This document shows, in pieces, positions 1-7,146 of a DNA stretch of 11,487 nt (position 1 is the stretch's first letter; each line of letters opens with the position of its first letter). The notes below the pieces were generated by a model. The model had not been told where the DNA came from and ran no database searches. It saw only the letters and a list, made by a program, of their open reading frames with translations. The position numbers and the translations under genes were made by a program. The stretch comes from Actinomycetota bacterium (GTDB taxonomy: Bacteria > Actinomycetota > UBA4738 > G016210805). The DNA is taken from assembly GCA_016210805.1 (NCBI GenBank), contig JACQTL010000400.1:1-11487 (forward strand). Reading direction: 5' to 3'.

Positions 1-579
1 CAGTACCTCCATTCCCGGGGGAGGGAGGTGGTGGTGACCCGGGAGCCGGGCGGGACGGGGTTCGGCGACAAGCTCCGCGAGGCCATCCTCGATCCGGCCA
101 CCGGCAAGGTCGACCCACGTGCCGAGGCCCTGCTGTTCGCCGCGGCCCGGGCCCAGCTCGTGACCACCGTCATCCGTCCGGCCCTCGAAGAGGGCAAGGT
201 CGTCCTCTGCGACCGGTTCGTGGACTCGTCCCTCGCCTACCAGGGCTTCGCCCGGGGGCTCGGGGAGCAGGACATCCTGACCCTGAACGCGTGGGCCACC
301 CAGGGCCTCTTCCCCGACCTGGTGGTCCTGCTCCACCTGGAGCCCGAGCTGGGCCTGCTCCGGTCGGGCGCGGGCGTCGACCGGATCGAGGCCGAGGAGG
401 CCAGCTTCCACGCCAGGGTGGCCGACGCCTACCTCAAGATCGCCGAGGAGCACCCCGAGCGGTTCGTGGTGGTGGACGCCGGCCGGACGCCCGAGCTGGT
501 CCACGCCGACGTGTCGACCTCCCTGATCCGCCTGCTCCGGGGCCGGGAGGAGCCGGAGGAGGGGGGCGAGGGAAGGTGA
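1..579 (+). CDS. tmk: Thymidylate kinase, 5'-truncated by the window edge
   Basis: dTMP kinase phosphorylates dTMP to dTDP with ATP in the cytoplasm, a required step of dTTP synthesis. The frame is open from base 1, giving 192 residues; the family usually has just over 200, and the N-terminal P-loop is missing, so about 20 residues lie upstream. The GTG at 28 is therefore an internal Val codon, not the start. Visible motifs (numbered from base 1) are TREPGGT at residues 13-19, the DRF-xxS-xxAYQG substrate motif from D71, an Arg-containing lid starting near R121 (RSGAGVDRIE), and the late PERFVVVDA strand. The C-terminus is an acidic, Gly-rich tail. The stop overlaps the holB start by four bases (GTGA), implying translational coupling. 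The identification is firm; only the 5' end is unseen. Confidence 0.95.
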   Translation, partial: QYLHSRGREVVVTREPGGTGFGDKLREAILDPATGKVDPRAEALLFAAARAQLVTTVIRPALEEGKVVLCDRFVDSSLAYQGFARGLGEQDILTLNAWATQGLFPDLVVLLHLEPELGLLRSGAGVDRIEAEEASFHARVADAYLKIAEEHPERFVVVDAGRTPELVHADVSTSLIRLLRGREEPEEGGEGR

Positions 580-1697
580 CCCGGGTCCTGGACGACGTCC
601 CGGGGCAGGAGCCGGCCATGGCCTTCCTCCGGCAGGCCGCGTCCCGGCCCCACCACGCCTACCTCCTGGCCGGGCCGGAGGGGTGCGGCAAGTCGCTGGC
701 CGGCCGGGCCTTCGCCGCGGCCCTCCTCTGTCCGCAGGGCGGGTGCGGGGAGTGCAGGAGCTGCCGGCTGGCCCTCGGGGAGCGCCACCCCAACCTGTTC
801 CTGGTGGAGCCTGAGGGCCGGGACATCCACGTGGACACGGTGCGGGACGAGGTCTGGCACCCCGCCCACCGCACGGCCCCCGAGCCCGGCCGGAAGGTCT
901 TCGTGATCCGGGAGGCCGACCGGCTGAACCCGGCCGCCGCCGACGTCCTCCTCAAGGTGCTCGAGGAGCCCCCCGCCGACGCCGTGCTCCTCCTGCTCTC
1001 CGCCCGACCCCACGAGCTGCCCGAGACCGTGCTGTCGCGGTGCCACGTCGTGACGTTCACGCCGCTGGCGGAGGGCTTCGTCGTGGACACGCTGGTCGGG
1101 GAGGGGGTCCCGGAACCCCGGGCCCGCCTGGCCGCCCGTCTGGCCGGGGGGAACCTCGGCCGGGCCCGCCGCCTCGCCGTGGCCGCCGACGGGCTCGCGT
1201 TCAGGGACGTGGCCGAGCGGGCGCTGGAGCTCGCCGCCGCCGGACCGGCCGGGGCCCTGGCCGCCGCGGAGGAGGTCGTGGCCGCGGCGGAGCGCTATCG
1301 CAAGGGCCTGAAGGACGAGCTCGCCGCCGAGCTGGAGCCCTTCCTGGACGAGCGCGGCCGACCGGACGAGGCCTCCCGGGGCACGATCAAGCGCCTGGAG
1401 GCCCGGCATCACCGCCGGCTCCGGAGGGCCGAGCGCGACCAGGTGGACCAGATCCTCCTGGCCGCCTCGGCGGCCCTGAGGGACCGCGTGCTGGCGGCGG
1501 CCGGAGGCCGGCCCGACTGGCGGGTGAGCCTGGACCGGGAGGCCGACCCCGCTCCCGGCGCCGTCCCGTCGGCCCGGGGGTGGGGGGCCATCGAGCGGGC
1601 CCGGGCCGCCCTGGCCGACGAGACCAACCTGAACCTCCGCCTGGTGCTGGAGGAGGCCTTCCTGGAGCTGGCCGGGGAGGGCGCGGCGGCCCGGTAG
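576..1697 (+). CDS. holB: DNA polymerase III delta' subunit (clamp loader)
   Basis: Delta' is the stator AAA+ subunit of the clamp loader that places the beta sliding clamp on DNA. I start it at GTG 576, which overlaps the tmk stop, has a G-rich ribosome binding site (gaggg) just upstream, and gives the typical beginning VTRVLDDVPGQEPA; 373 residues. A Walker A motif GPEGCGKS lies at residues 33-40. A cysteine cluster C52, C57, C60, C63 matches the zinc module of DnaX/HolB proteins. KVLEEPP is at residues 127-133 and the SRC motif at 154-156. The C-terminal third is a charged, helical collar-like region. A frame open further upstream (from 291) is only read-through over tmk. The tmk-holB order is common in bacteria. 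No terminator with a clear T-run is seen after the stop. Confidence 0.93.
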   Translation: MTRVLDDVPGQEPAMAFLRQAASRPHHAYLLAGPEGCGKSLAGRAFAAALLCPQGGCGECRSCRLALGERHPNLFLVEPEGRDIHVDTVRDEVWHPAHRTAPEPGRKVFVIREADRLNPAAADVLLKVLEEPPADAVLLLLSARPHELPETVLSRCHVVTFTPLAEGFVVDTLVGEGVPEPRARLAARLAGGNLGRARRLAVAADGLAFRDVAERALELAAAGPAGALAAAEEVVAAAERYRKGLKDELAAELEPFLDERGRPDEASRGTIKRLEARHHRRLRRAERDQVDQILLAASAALRDRVLAAAGGRPDWRVSLDREADPAPGAVPSARGWGAIERARAALADETNLNLRLVLEEAFLELAGEGAAAR

Positions 1698-1788
1698 GAA
1701 GAGGGGGCTGGCCTCCCCGGAACCCTCGTGCGAGCATCCTTCCGCGACCGGATGGGACCGTGGCAGCCTATCGAGGAGGAGGACGCCG

Positions 1789-2175
1789 ATGGACGTCGAC
1801 ACGCTGAAGGGGATCCCGCTGTTCCAGCACCTCCCGCACCGCGACCTCGACATGATCGCCCGGTGGACCGACGAGGTCCATGTGTCCGAGGGTCGCCACA
1901 TCGTCGACGAGGGCGAGTTCGGCTACGAGTTCTTCGCGATCCTGGAGGGTGAGGCCGACGTCCGTCACGGCGAGGAGGCGATCGCTCGCCTCCGGCCCGG
2001 CGACTTCTTCGGCGAGATGGCCCTGGTCCAGGGGGACCGACGCACGGCCTCGGTGGTGGCCGCCACCCCGATGCGCCTGGCCGTGATGTTCGCGCGCGAC
2101 TTCCGGTCGATGGCCGCGGACATGCCCGAGGTGGCCGACCGGATCCAGGAGGCCATCCGGGAGCGATCCCCGTGA
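1789..2175 (+). CDS. Small single-domain cyclic-nucleotide-binding protein
   Basis: A 128-residue protein that is almost entirely one cNMP-binding (CAP-ED) domain, with no HTH, channel or kinase attached. It begins with the usual IPLFQHLP segment (residues 9-16). The phosphate-binding cassette reads GDFFGEMALVQGDRRTASVV from residue 71. E76 (ribose contact) and R85 (cyclic phosphate contact) are nine residues apart, as in the PKA regulatory subunit cassette, so binding of cAMP or cGMP is plausible. The start at ATG 1789 has an excellent ribosome binding site (GAGGAGGAGG, 1773-1782) six bases upstream. It is followed with a GTGA overlap by a stand-alone receiver gene, so the two are probably made together. 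A nucleotide cyclase is encoded about 6 kb downstream. The binding role is inferred from motifs; the partner it acts on is unknown. Confidence 0.88.
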   Translation: MDVDTLKGIPLFQHLPHRDLDMIARWTDEVHVSEGRHIVDEGEFGYEFFAILEGEADVRHGEEAIARLRPGDFFGEMALVQGDRRTASVVAATPMRLAVMFARDFRSMAADMPEVADRIQEAIRERSP

Positions 2176-2540
2176 CCGTGCGGGTCCTGATCGTGGACGA
2201 CCAGGAGCCCTTCCGCCTCGCCGCGCGGACGGTCGTGGAGATGACCGAGGGCTTCGAGGTGGCCGGCGAGGCCGAGACCGGAGAGGACTCGGTCGACCTG
2301 GCCCGCGATCTCGACCCGGACCTGGTCCTCATGGACGTGAACCTCCCCGGCATCAACGGGCTGGAGGCCACCCGGCGGATCCTGGCCGAGGGGAAGCGGG
2401 TCGTGGTCCTGCTGCTGTCCACCTACGAGGCCGAGGAGTACGCCCCCCGGGCCGCGGAGGTCGGAGCGGCGGCCTACATCCCGAAGTCGGAGTTCGGCCC
2501 CGACCGCCTGGAGGAGGCCTGGCGCCAGGCCTCGGGATAG
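2172..2540 (+). CDS. Stand-alone response regulator receiver domain
   Basis: A 122-residue CheY-like receiver with no output domain. Key residues are the acidic pair D9/D10, phosphoacceptor D55 in LVLMDVNLPG, the switch residue S83, and the conserved K105. The sequence style (VRVLIVDDQEPFRLA, LMDVNLPGINGLEATR) is that of the NarL/LuxR receiver group, but the protein ends where the HTH linker would begin. The GTG start at 2172 overlaps the stop of the cyclic-nucleotide-binding gene, so expression is likely coupled. It is convergent with the histidine kinase gene, whose stop lies 27 bases away. It may act as a phosphate sink, a shuttle, or through protein contacts with the co-encoded cNMP-binding protein; the sequence does not decide between these. 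Confidence 0.9.
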   Translation: MTVRVLIVDDQEPFRLAARTVVEMTEGFEVAGEAETGEDSVDLARDLDPDLVLMDVNLPGINGLEATRRILAEGKRVVVLLLSTYEAEEYAPRAAEVGAAAYIPKSEFGPDRLEEAWRQASG

Positions 2541-2542
2541 TA

Positions 2543-2560
2543 GTCTGTCTCAGACGTCTG
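2543..2560. repeat. GTCTG/CAGAC inverted repeats between convergent genes
   Basis: The 27-base gap between two convergent genes holds GTCTG-TCT-CAGAC (2543-2555), which can form a 5-bp hairpin, overlapping the perfect 10-base palindrome CAGACGTCTG (2551-2560). There is no T-run on either side. It may help bidirectional termination, but it is short and could also be chance. Confidence 0.3.
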
Positions 2561-2567
2561 GGATGGA

Positions 2568-4730
2568 CTAGTTCGCCGGCGCACCGTCTTCCACCGGGAT
2601 CGGCACCTGTCCCGAGACGCTCGTTCCCTCCCCGGGGGCCGATCGGATCTCCACCGAGCCTCCGAGCGCCGCCACCCGGTCGGCGATGTTCTGGAGGCCG
2701 GCCCCCCGCGGGGTGGTCGAGGGGTCGAAGCCGACCCCGTCGTCCTCCACCGAGAACCGCAGCTCGTGCTCGTCCTGGCGGAGGATGATGGTCACCTCCT
2801 CGGCCCGCGCGTACTTGGACACGTTCTGGAGGGCTTCCAGGCAGCAGAAGTAGACGGCGGCCTCGGCCTCCTGAGGGAACCGCCCCACCCCGTCGGCGTC
2901 GAGCCGGACGGGGAACGGGACCTTGCGGAGCTGGGCGTCCAGCGCCGCCCGGAGGCCCTGGTCGGCGAGGAGCGGCGGGTAGATGCCCCGGGCCAGGTCC
3001 CGGAGCTCGTCGAGGGTCCCCTGCATGTCGGACTGGAGCTCGGACAGCAGCCGGGACGTCCTGTCCGGGTCCCTCGCCGCCATCGTCTCGGCCAGGCGGA
3101 GCTTCACCATCATGGCCACGAGGTGCTGCTGGGCGCCGTCGTGGATGTCGCGCTCGATCCTCCTTCGCTCGGCGTCCTGGGCGGCCACGATCCGCTGGCG
3201 CGACGCCCTGAGCTCGTCCGCCTGCCGCAAGATCTGCTCCAGCCGGGCCCGGAGCTCCTCGGTGAGCCGGGCGTTGCGGAGGACCAGCCCCGCCTGGGAG
3301 GCCAGGTCCTTCAGGAGCCGCTCCTCCGCGGGGCGGATCGCGTCCCCGGGCCGCTTGGCCACCGAGAGGGCTCCGAGGAGCTCGCCGCCGTGCCGGACGG
3401 GGAGCGAGAGGTCGGCGCCGGGCACCTCCACCCGGTCCCCCGAGACGGTGGCTGCCTCGGGAGCGGAGGACGCGACCTCCGGGGGCCACACGGCGACCCG
3501 TCGGAGCCGCCCGCTCACCTGGAACCACACCGCGGCGTGGGCGGCGTCGGTCCCCTCGGCCAGGGCCCGGGCCATCCGGAGGGGGGCGTCCTCGTCGGTG
3601 TACGCGGTCTCCATCCTCCGGCCGAACTCCGCCAGCACCTCGTAGGGAGTGGCCCGCTTGCCGTACACCAGCCGGTTGGCCAGGTGCTGGACGCGGGTCC
3701 GCACGGGCTGGAAGGCCACCGCGACCACCGCGGTGGTGAGGATCGACAGAGCGACGTTGGGACGGTCGCCCCTGCCGAACAGCGACCCTATCCCCACCAC
3801 GACCGCCAGGTAGGTGGCCGTGACGAGGGCGGCCAGGAGGGCGTACACGACCGCCCGGTTGACCACCAGGTCGATGTCGTACAGACGGTACTTGAGCACC
3901 GCGATCCCCGTGGCCGCGGGTATGGCCAGGAACGAGAGGACCACGGCGTTCTCCACCCAGGCCGGGAACCCCTCATCCGGCCGGAACACTCCCGGGATCT
4001 CGACGACGAAGCTCAGGAAGAGGGCCGCAGCGACCAGGACCCCCGCCGCGGCCAGCCACTTGATCTGCTGGCGCTCGTCCCCCCGGGATCGCGTGAACCG
4101 GACGACGAGTGAGGTGGCCCCGCCCACCACCCCGGCCAAGTAGAGGGTGAGGCCGATCCCGGCCAGCGGCCCCCACAGGGAGCTGGATCCGATGGCCAGG
4201 GGGTTGTCCACGACGGCGAAGTTCTCGAGCGGGCCGGGGGAGAGGGCCAGGCTGGCCGAGGCCAGGATGACGCCGGCCATCCCGACGCCGGCCGCCCACC
4301 GCCACCGCGGGGAGAGCAGGCGGCCGCCGGGGAAGAGCAGGAACAGGAAGACGGTGGCCAGGCTGGTGAGCGGCACCCAGATCCACGAAAGGATCCAGCC
4401 CCCCACCGCGCCTCCCGGCAGGGGCGTCGCACGGGCCAGGATCGCGTAGATGGCGTATTCCTGGCCCAGCTCCTGCACGCCGGAGAACAGGCCCATGGTG
4501 AGGAGGAGCCACCCGATCGGGTTCCCCTGCTGCCGGGCGGCGATCAGCACCCCGACCGTCGAGAAGACCAGGGCGAACACGGCGGCGAAGCCCCGGAACC
4601 CGAACGACCCGGCCGGCGGCTCGGCCTCACGGCCCAGGTAGAGCAGGACGAGGGCCGCCACCGCCAGGGCCACGGACGCCCCCCAGAGCGCCCAGGCCAC
4701 CCGAACCACCGTACGTCGCTCCCCGGCCAC
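2568..4730 (-). CDS. Membrane sensor histidine kinase, NarL/HisKA_3 type with GAF domain
   Basis: A 720-residue two-component sensor. Residues 1-345 contain about eight to ten hydrophobic helices. A linker with LANRLVYGKRATPYEVL leads into a GAF-like domain (about 360-495) and a coiled segment (about 495-520). The HisKA_3 dimerisation domain has RRIERDIHDGAQQH, with phosphoacceptor H530. The HATPase region has N636 in NVSKYA, the G1 box DDGVGFD at 663-669, and a later GAGLQNIADR box, so it looks catalytically complete. Kinases of this type usually phosphorylate LuxR-type regulators; one is encoded at 7147-7833 on the same strand but not adjacent. The start is uncertain: GTG 4730 gives the full frame, while GTG 4709 (residue 8) has a better ribosome binding site (GGGGAG, 4719-4724) nine bases upstream. 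The signal sensed is unknown. Confidence 0.92.
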   Translation of the reverse strand: MAGERRTVVRVAWALWGASVALAVAALVLLYLGREAEPPAGSFGFRGFAAVFALVFSTVGVLIAARQQGNPIGWLLLTMGLFSGVQELGQEYAIYAILARATPLPGGAVGGWILSWIWVPLTSLATVFLFLLFPGGRLLSPRWRWAAGVGMAGVILASASLALSPGPLENFAVVDNPLAIGSSSLWGPLAGIGLTLYLAGVVGGATSLVVRFTRSRGDERQQIKWLAAAGVLVAAALFLSFVVEIPGVFRPDEGFPAWVENAVVLSFLAIPAATGIAVLKYRLYDIDLVVNRAVVYALLAALVTATYLAVVVGIGSLFGRGDRPNVALSILTTAVVAVAFQPVRTRVQHLANRLVYGKRATPYEVLAEFGRRMETAYTDEDAPLRMARALAEGTDAAHAAVWFQVSGRLRRVAVWPPEVASSAPEAATVSGDRVEVPGADLSLPVRHGGELLGALSVAKRPGDAIRPAEERLLKDLASQAGLVLRNARLTEELRARLEQILRQADELRASRQRIVAAQDAERRRIERDIHDGAQQHLVAMMVKLRLAETMAARDPDRTSRLLSELQSDMQGTLDELRDLARGIYPPLLADQGLRAALDAQLRKVPFPVRLDADGVGRFPQEAEAAVYFCCLEALQNVSKYARAEEVTIILRQDEHELRFSVEDDGVGFDPSTTPRGAGLQNIADRVAALGGSVEIRSAPGEGTSVSGQVPIPVEDGAPAN

Positions 4731-4826
4731 CCTGCGATTCTCGCCCCGCTCGCCATCATGCGGAAGGAGGAGGACCTCCGCGCTCCGGTGGTGCTGGCAC
4801 CCCGGCTCCCGGGGCTCGCGGTGGGC

Positions 4827-4832
4827 TAGGAT
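4827..4832 (+). promoter_or_regulatory. Candidate -10 box (TAGGAT) for leaderless expression
   Basis: TAGGAT fits the TAnnnT consensus and lies exactly six bases before GTG 4839, so transcription would start at or next to the start codon. No Shine-Dalgarno sequence and no convincing -35 are seen. The 108-base region 4731-4838 between this gene and the divergent kinase holds no other clear feature. Confidence 0.45.
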
Positions 4833-4838
4833 CGCGCC

Positions 4839-5048
4839 GTGTCGAAGGCCGGGCGCCCCGGAGGGCGGAGGCGGGTCAGGCGGTTCCTGGAGAGGACCGT
4901 CCTGGCCGCGATGATGAGCGTCGTGGCCTTCGTGGTGGAGCGCCAGCTCCTCAAGGCGGTCCGGAAGAAGGGGGAGAGGACCCGGGAGCCGCCGAGTCGC
5001 GTGCTAACGGCGACGCCGGATCGCGTCCCCGACGAGCCAGAGCGCTAG
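4839..5048 (+). CDS. Small basic protein with one hydrophobic segment, unknown function
   Basis: A 69-residue frame. The first 20 residues are rich in Arg and Lys. A hydrophobic stretch (TVLAAMMSVVAFVV, about 20-33) follows, then a charged, probably disordered tail. It could be a single-pass membrane or membrane-associated protein with its basic N-terminus inside. No family is recognised with confidence. Support for being a gene comes from the TAGGAT box placed for leaderless expression and the ordered basic-hydrophobic-charged layout; there is no ribosome binding site. Its last 45 bases overlap the 3' end of the USP-UbiB gene on the opposite strand, so part of the tail is constrained by that gene. 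It could still be a chance frame. Confidence 0.5.
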   Translation: MSKAGRPGGRRRVRRFLERTVLAAMMSVVAFVVERQLLKAVRKKGERTREPPSRVLTATPDRVPDEPER

Positions 5049-7073
5049 CACCCCGGCCGCCCCGCCCATCGTCGCCGGGACCCAGTCGGCCACCCGCTCG
5101 CTGGCCGCCGTGATGGCCGCCCCGACCACCGCGCCGCCGGCCGCGATCGACAGGGCCAGGCGCCGGCCGGCCCGCCGGATCGTGTCCTCCAGCCGCTCCG
5201 TCCCCCGGAAGTGGACCTGGAGCTTGGGCCCGGGCCGGGCCCCGGTGAGCCGTTCGATCGACTCCACCAGTCGGACGAGCCGGAGCCGGACCTTCTGGGC
5301 CTCGTAGAACATCGTCCGGGGGTTCATCTTCTTTCGGACCTGCTCCCGGAGGTTCTTCATGACGTAGGTGCCGGCCAGGGCGAAGGGGTCGAGGTCGGGG
5401 TCGATCCGGGCCACCGCCATCTGGACCTGGGCCAGGGCCTTCCCGGTGAGGGCCAGCGACGACGGGAGCCGGACGCCGTGGCGGATCGAGATCTCGGTGA
5501 TCTCCTGGAGCATCGGGCCGAGCTCGATCTCCTGGAGGGAGGCGTGGCGGTAGCGGGCCAGGAGGGCCCCCAGCTCGTCCTGGAACCTTTCCAGGTCGAT
5601 GTCCTGGCGCTGGTCGGCCCCGGCGAGCATCAGGACCGTGTCGGCCAGGAACGGGACGTCCTCCTGCCAGAAGGCCATGAGCATGTTGAGGAGCAGGTCG
5701 CGGACCTCCGGGCCGACCTCCCCGACCAGCCCGAGGTCCAGGAAGTAGATCTTGTCGTTCGACCAGGCCAGGTTCCCGGGATGGGGGTCGGCGTGGAAGA
5801 AGCCGTCGGTGAGGACCTGGCGGTAGTACGACTCGAGGAGCTGCCGCGCCGCCTCCCGGCGTTGGGGGGAGTCCTCCGACTCGAGCAGCCCCACGCCCTC
5901 GACCCACTCCATGACCAGGAGGCGATCGGTGGAGAGCTCGTCGTGGAGGGACGGCACGTCCAAGCGGTCGTACGGCTCGAGGACCTCCTTCATCCTCTTG
6001 AGGTTGGCGGCCTCCTCCCGGAAGTCGAGCTCCCGGCGCAGGGCCGTGGAGAGGTGCTCGATGATGGCCGGGAGGTCCACGACCTGGCTGAAGGCCGGCC
6101 GGCCCTCGGTCTTCTCCGCGAACATCTCGAGCAGCCCCAGGTCGCGGAGGATGTCCTGCCTGGCCGTGGGGCGCTGGACCTTCACGGCCACCGTCTCCCC
6201 GTCGGCCAGGACGGCCCGGTGGACCTGGGCGACGGTCCCGGCGGCGAGGGGCTCCGGGTCGATCGACTCGAAGACGTCCTCCCACGGGACCCCCAGCTCC
6301 TCCTCCATCACCGAGACGACCTCCTCCTCGGTGAGGGGCTTGACCCGGTCCTGGAGGGTGGCCAGCTCCTCGATGAACTCGGCCGGGAGGAGGTCCGGCC
6401 TGGTGGAAAGGATCTGCCCGAGCTTGGCGAAGGTCGGCCCCAGCTCCTCCAGGGCGTTCCGGAGGCGGCGGGCCCTCTCCCGGACGTCGGCTCCCTCCCC
6501 CCTCCCGAAGAGCTCTCCCACCCCGTACTTGGCCATCACGGTGCCGATCCGGGCTGCCCGGCCGATCAGCTGGCCGGAGACGTCGGCCTCGACGCCCCGC
6601 CCGGTCGAGCGGGGCTCGGCGTGGGGGGCGACCGGGATCGGCGTCCCCGCCCGGGTCAGGCGGTCGGTGTTCACGATGATCACCGAGCACCGGGCGTTGT
6701 GGGACACGCGGTTCGGCACGTTGCCGAGGAGGAACTTCTTGCGGCCGCTCATCCCGACGTTGCCGACCACCAGGGCGTCGGCCCCGGCCTCCTCGGCCGC
6801 CTGGACGATGGCCCTGGCCGGGTCGGCATCGACCATCACCCTGGCCTGCCCCCGGGCCCCGGCAACCTTGAGCGCGTGCTCCCGGAGCTCCTCGGCCAGG
6901 GCCGCGGCCCGCTGGTTCGCGGCCGCCGCCCCGTCCGGCCCCAGGGCCGGGTCGGGGACCACGACCTGGACGAGGACGAGGTCCGAGCAGTACCGCTCAG
7001 CCAGGGAGGCCGCGTAGGCCACCGCCCGCTCGGCGCTCTCCGAGCGGTCCGTGGCCACGGCGATCCGGTTCAC
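5004..7073 (-). CDS. Universal stress protein domain fused to UbiB/ABC1 atypical kinase
   Basis: One uninterrupted frame of 689 residues. Residues 1-145 form a UspA domain: NRIAVATDRSESAERAV at the start and the ATP-binding pattern G104-x2-G107-x9-G117 followed by N118. A linker of about 40 residues follows. From about 185 to 600 lies a UbiB/AarF/COQ8-family atypical kinase: the KxGQ motif at K217-Q220, the Ala-rich nucleotide loop LAAGTVAQVHRA, invariant K298 in VAVKVQRP, ELDFREEAAN, HADPHPGN at 427-434, and metal-binding D446 in DLG. Two C-terminal hydrophobic helices (about 640-682) match the UbiB membrane anchor. UbiB proteins are ATPases that support quinone or isoprenoid lipid metabolism; the substrate here is unknown. 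GTG 7073 is chosen because AAGGAGG (7083-7089) lies nine bases upstream. The gene follows the LuxR-type regulator by 73 bases on the same strand. Confidence 0.93.
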   Translation of the reverse strand: MNRIAVATDRSESAERAVAYAASLAERYCSDLVLVQVVVPDPALGPDGAAAANQRAAALAEELREHALKVAGARGQARVMVDADPARAIVQAAEEAGADALVVGNVGMSGRKKFLLGNVPNRVSHNARCSVIIVNTDRLTRAGTPIPVAPHAEPRSTGRGVEADVSGQLIGRAARIGTVMAKYGVGELFGRGEGADVRERARRLRNALEELGPTFAKLGQILSTRPDLLPAEFIEELATLQDRVKPLTEEEVVSVMEEELGVPWEDVFESIDPEPLAAGTVAQVHRAVLADGETVAVKVQRPTARQDILRDLGLLEMFAEKTEGRPAFSQVVDLPAIIEHLSTALRRELDFREEAANLKRMKEVLEPYDRLDVPSLHDELSTDRLLVMEWVEGVGLLESEDSPQRREAARQLLESYYRQVLTDGFFHADPHPGNLAWSNDKIYFLDLGLVGEVGPEVRDLLLNMLMAFWQEDVPFLADTVLMLAGADQRQDIDLERFQDELGALLARYRHASLQEIELGPMLQEITEISIRHGVRLPSSLALTGKALAQVQMAVARIDPDLDPFALAGTYVMKNLREQVRKKMNPRTMFYEAQKVRLRLVRLVESIERLTGARPGPKLQVHFRGTERLEDTIRRAGRRLALSIAAGGAVVGAAITAASERVADWVPATMGGAAGVLALWLVGDAIRRRR

Positions 7074-7082
7074 GGGCGACCC

Positions 7083-7089
7083 CCTCCTT
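7083..7089 (-). promoter_or_regulatory. Shine-Dalgarno site setting the USP-UbiB start
   Basis: On the minus strand AAGGAGG lies nine bases before GTG 7073. It is one of the strongest ribosome binding sites in the window and fixes the USP domain as the true N-terminus, so the stress-protein domain belongs to the same polypeptide as the kinase. The rest of the 73-base gap to the upstream regulator shows no terminator. Confidence 0.75.
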
Positions 7090-7146
7090 TTTTGCGGGAA
7101 CCATGACACCACAGGGCGGGCCCCGCGGCACCCATCGGACCGGGGA

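Noticed and set aside
1698..1788. GGGG/CCCC hairpin after holB as a terminator
   Set aside because: Only about four base pairs with a wide loop and no T-run; not convincing.
429..1901. Long minus-strand open frame over tmk and holB
   Set aside because: It is a codon-bias shadow in GC-rich DNA: low-complexity Gly/Arg/Pro protein with no recognisable domain, while the plus strand encodes clear TMK and delta' motifs.
2766..4112. Long plus-strand open frame opposite the histidine kinase
   Set aside because: The product is rich in Gly, Pro, His and Glu without domains; the minus strand has a complete kinase.
5211..7106. 631-residue plus-strand open frame opposite the USP-UbiB gene
   Set aside because: Repetitive Gly/Leu/Val/Asp composition and no motif; it arises from third-position GC bias of the real gene.
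7074..7146. GC-rich palindrome GCGGGGCCCGC between the LuxR regulator and USP-UbiB as a terminator
   Set aside because: The stem is short with almost no loop, and no T-run follows on the minus strand, so read-through into USP-UbiB is more likely.
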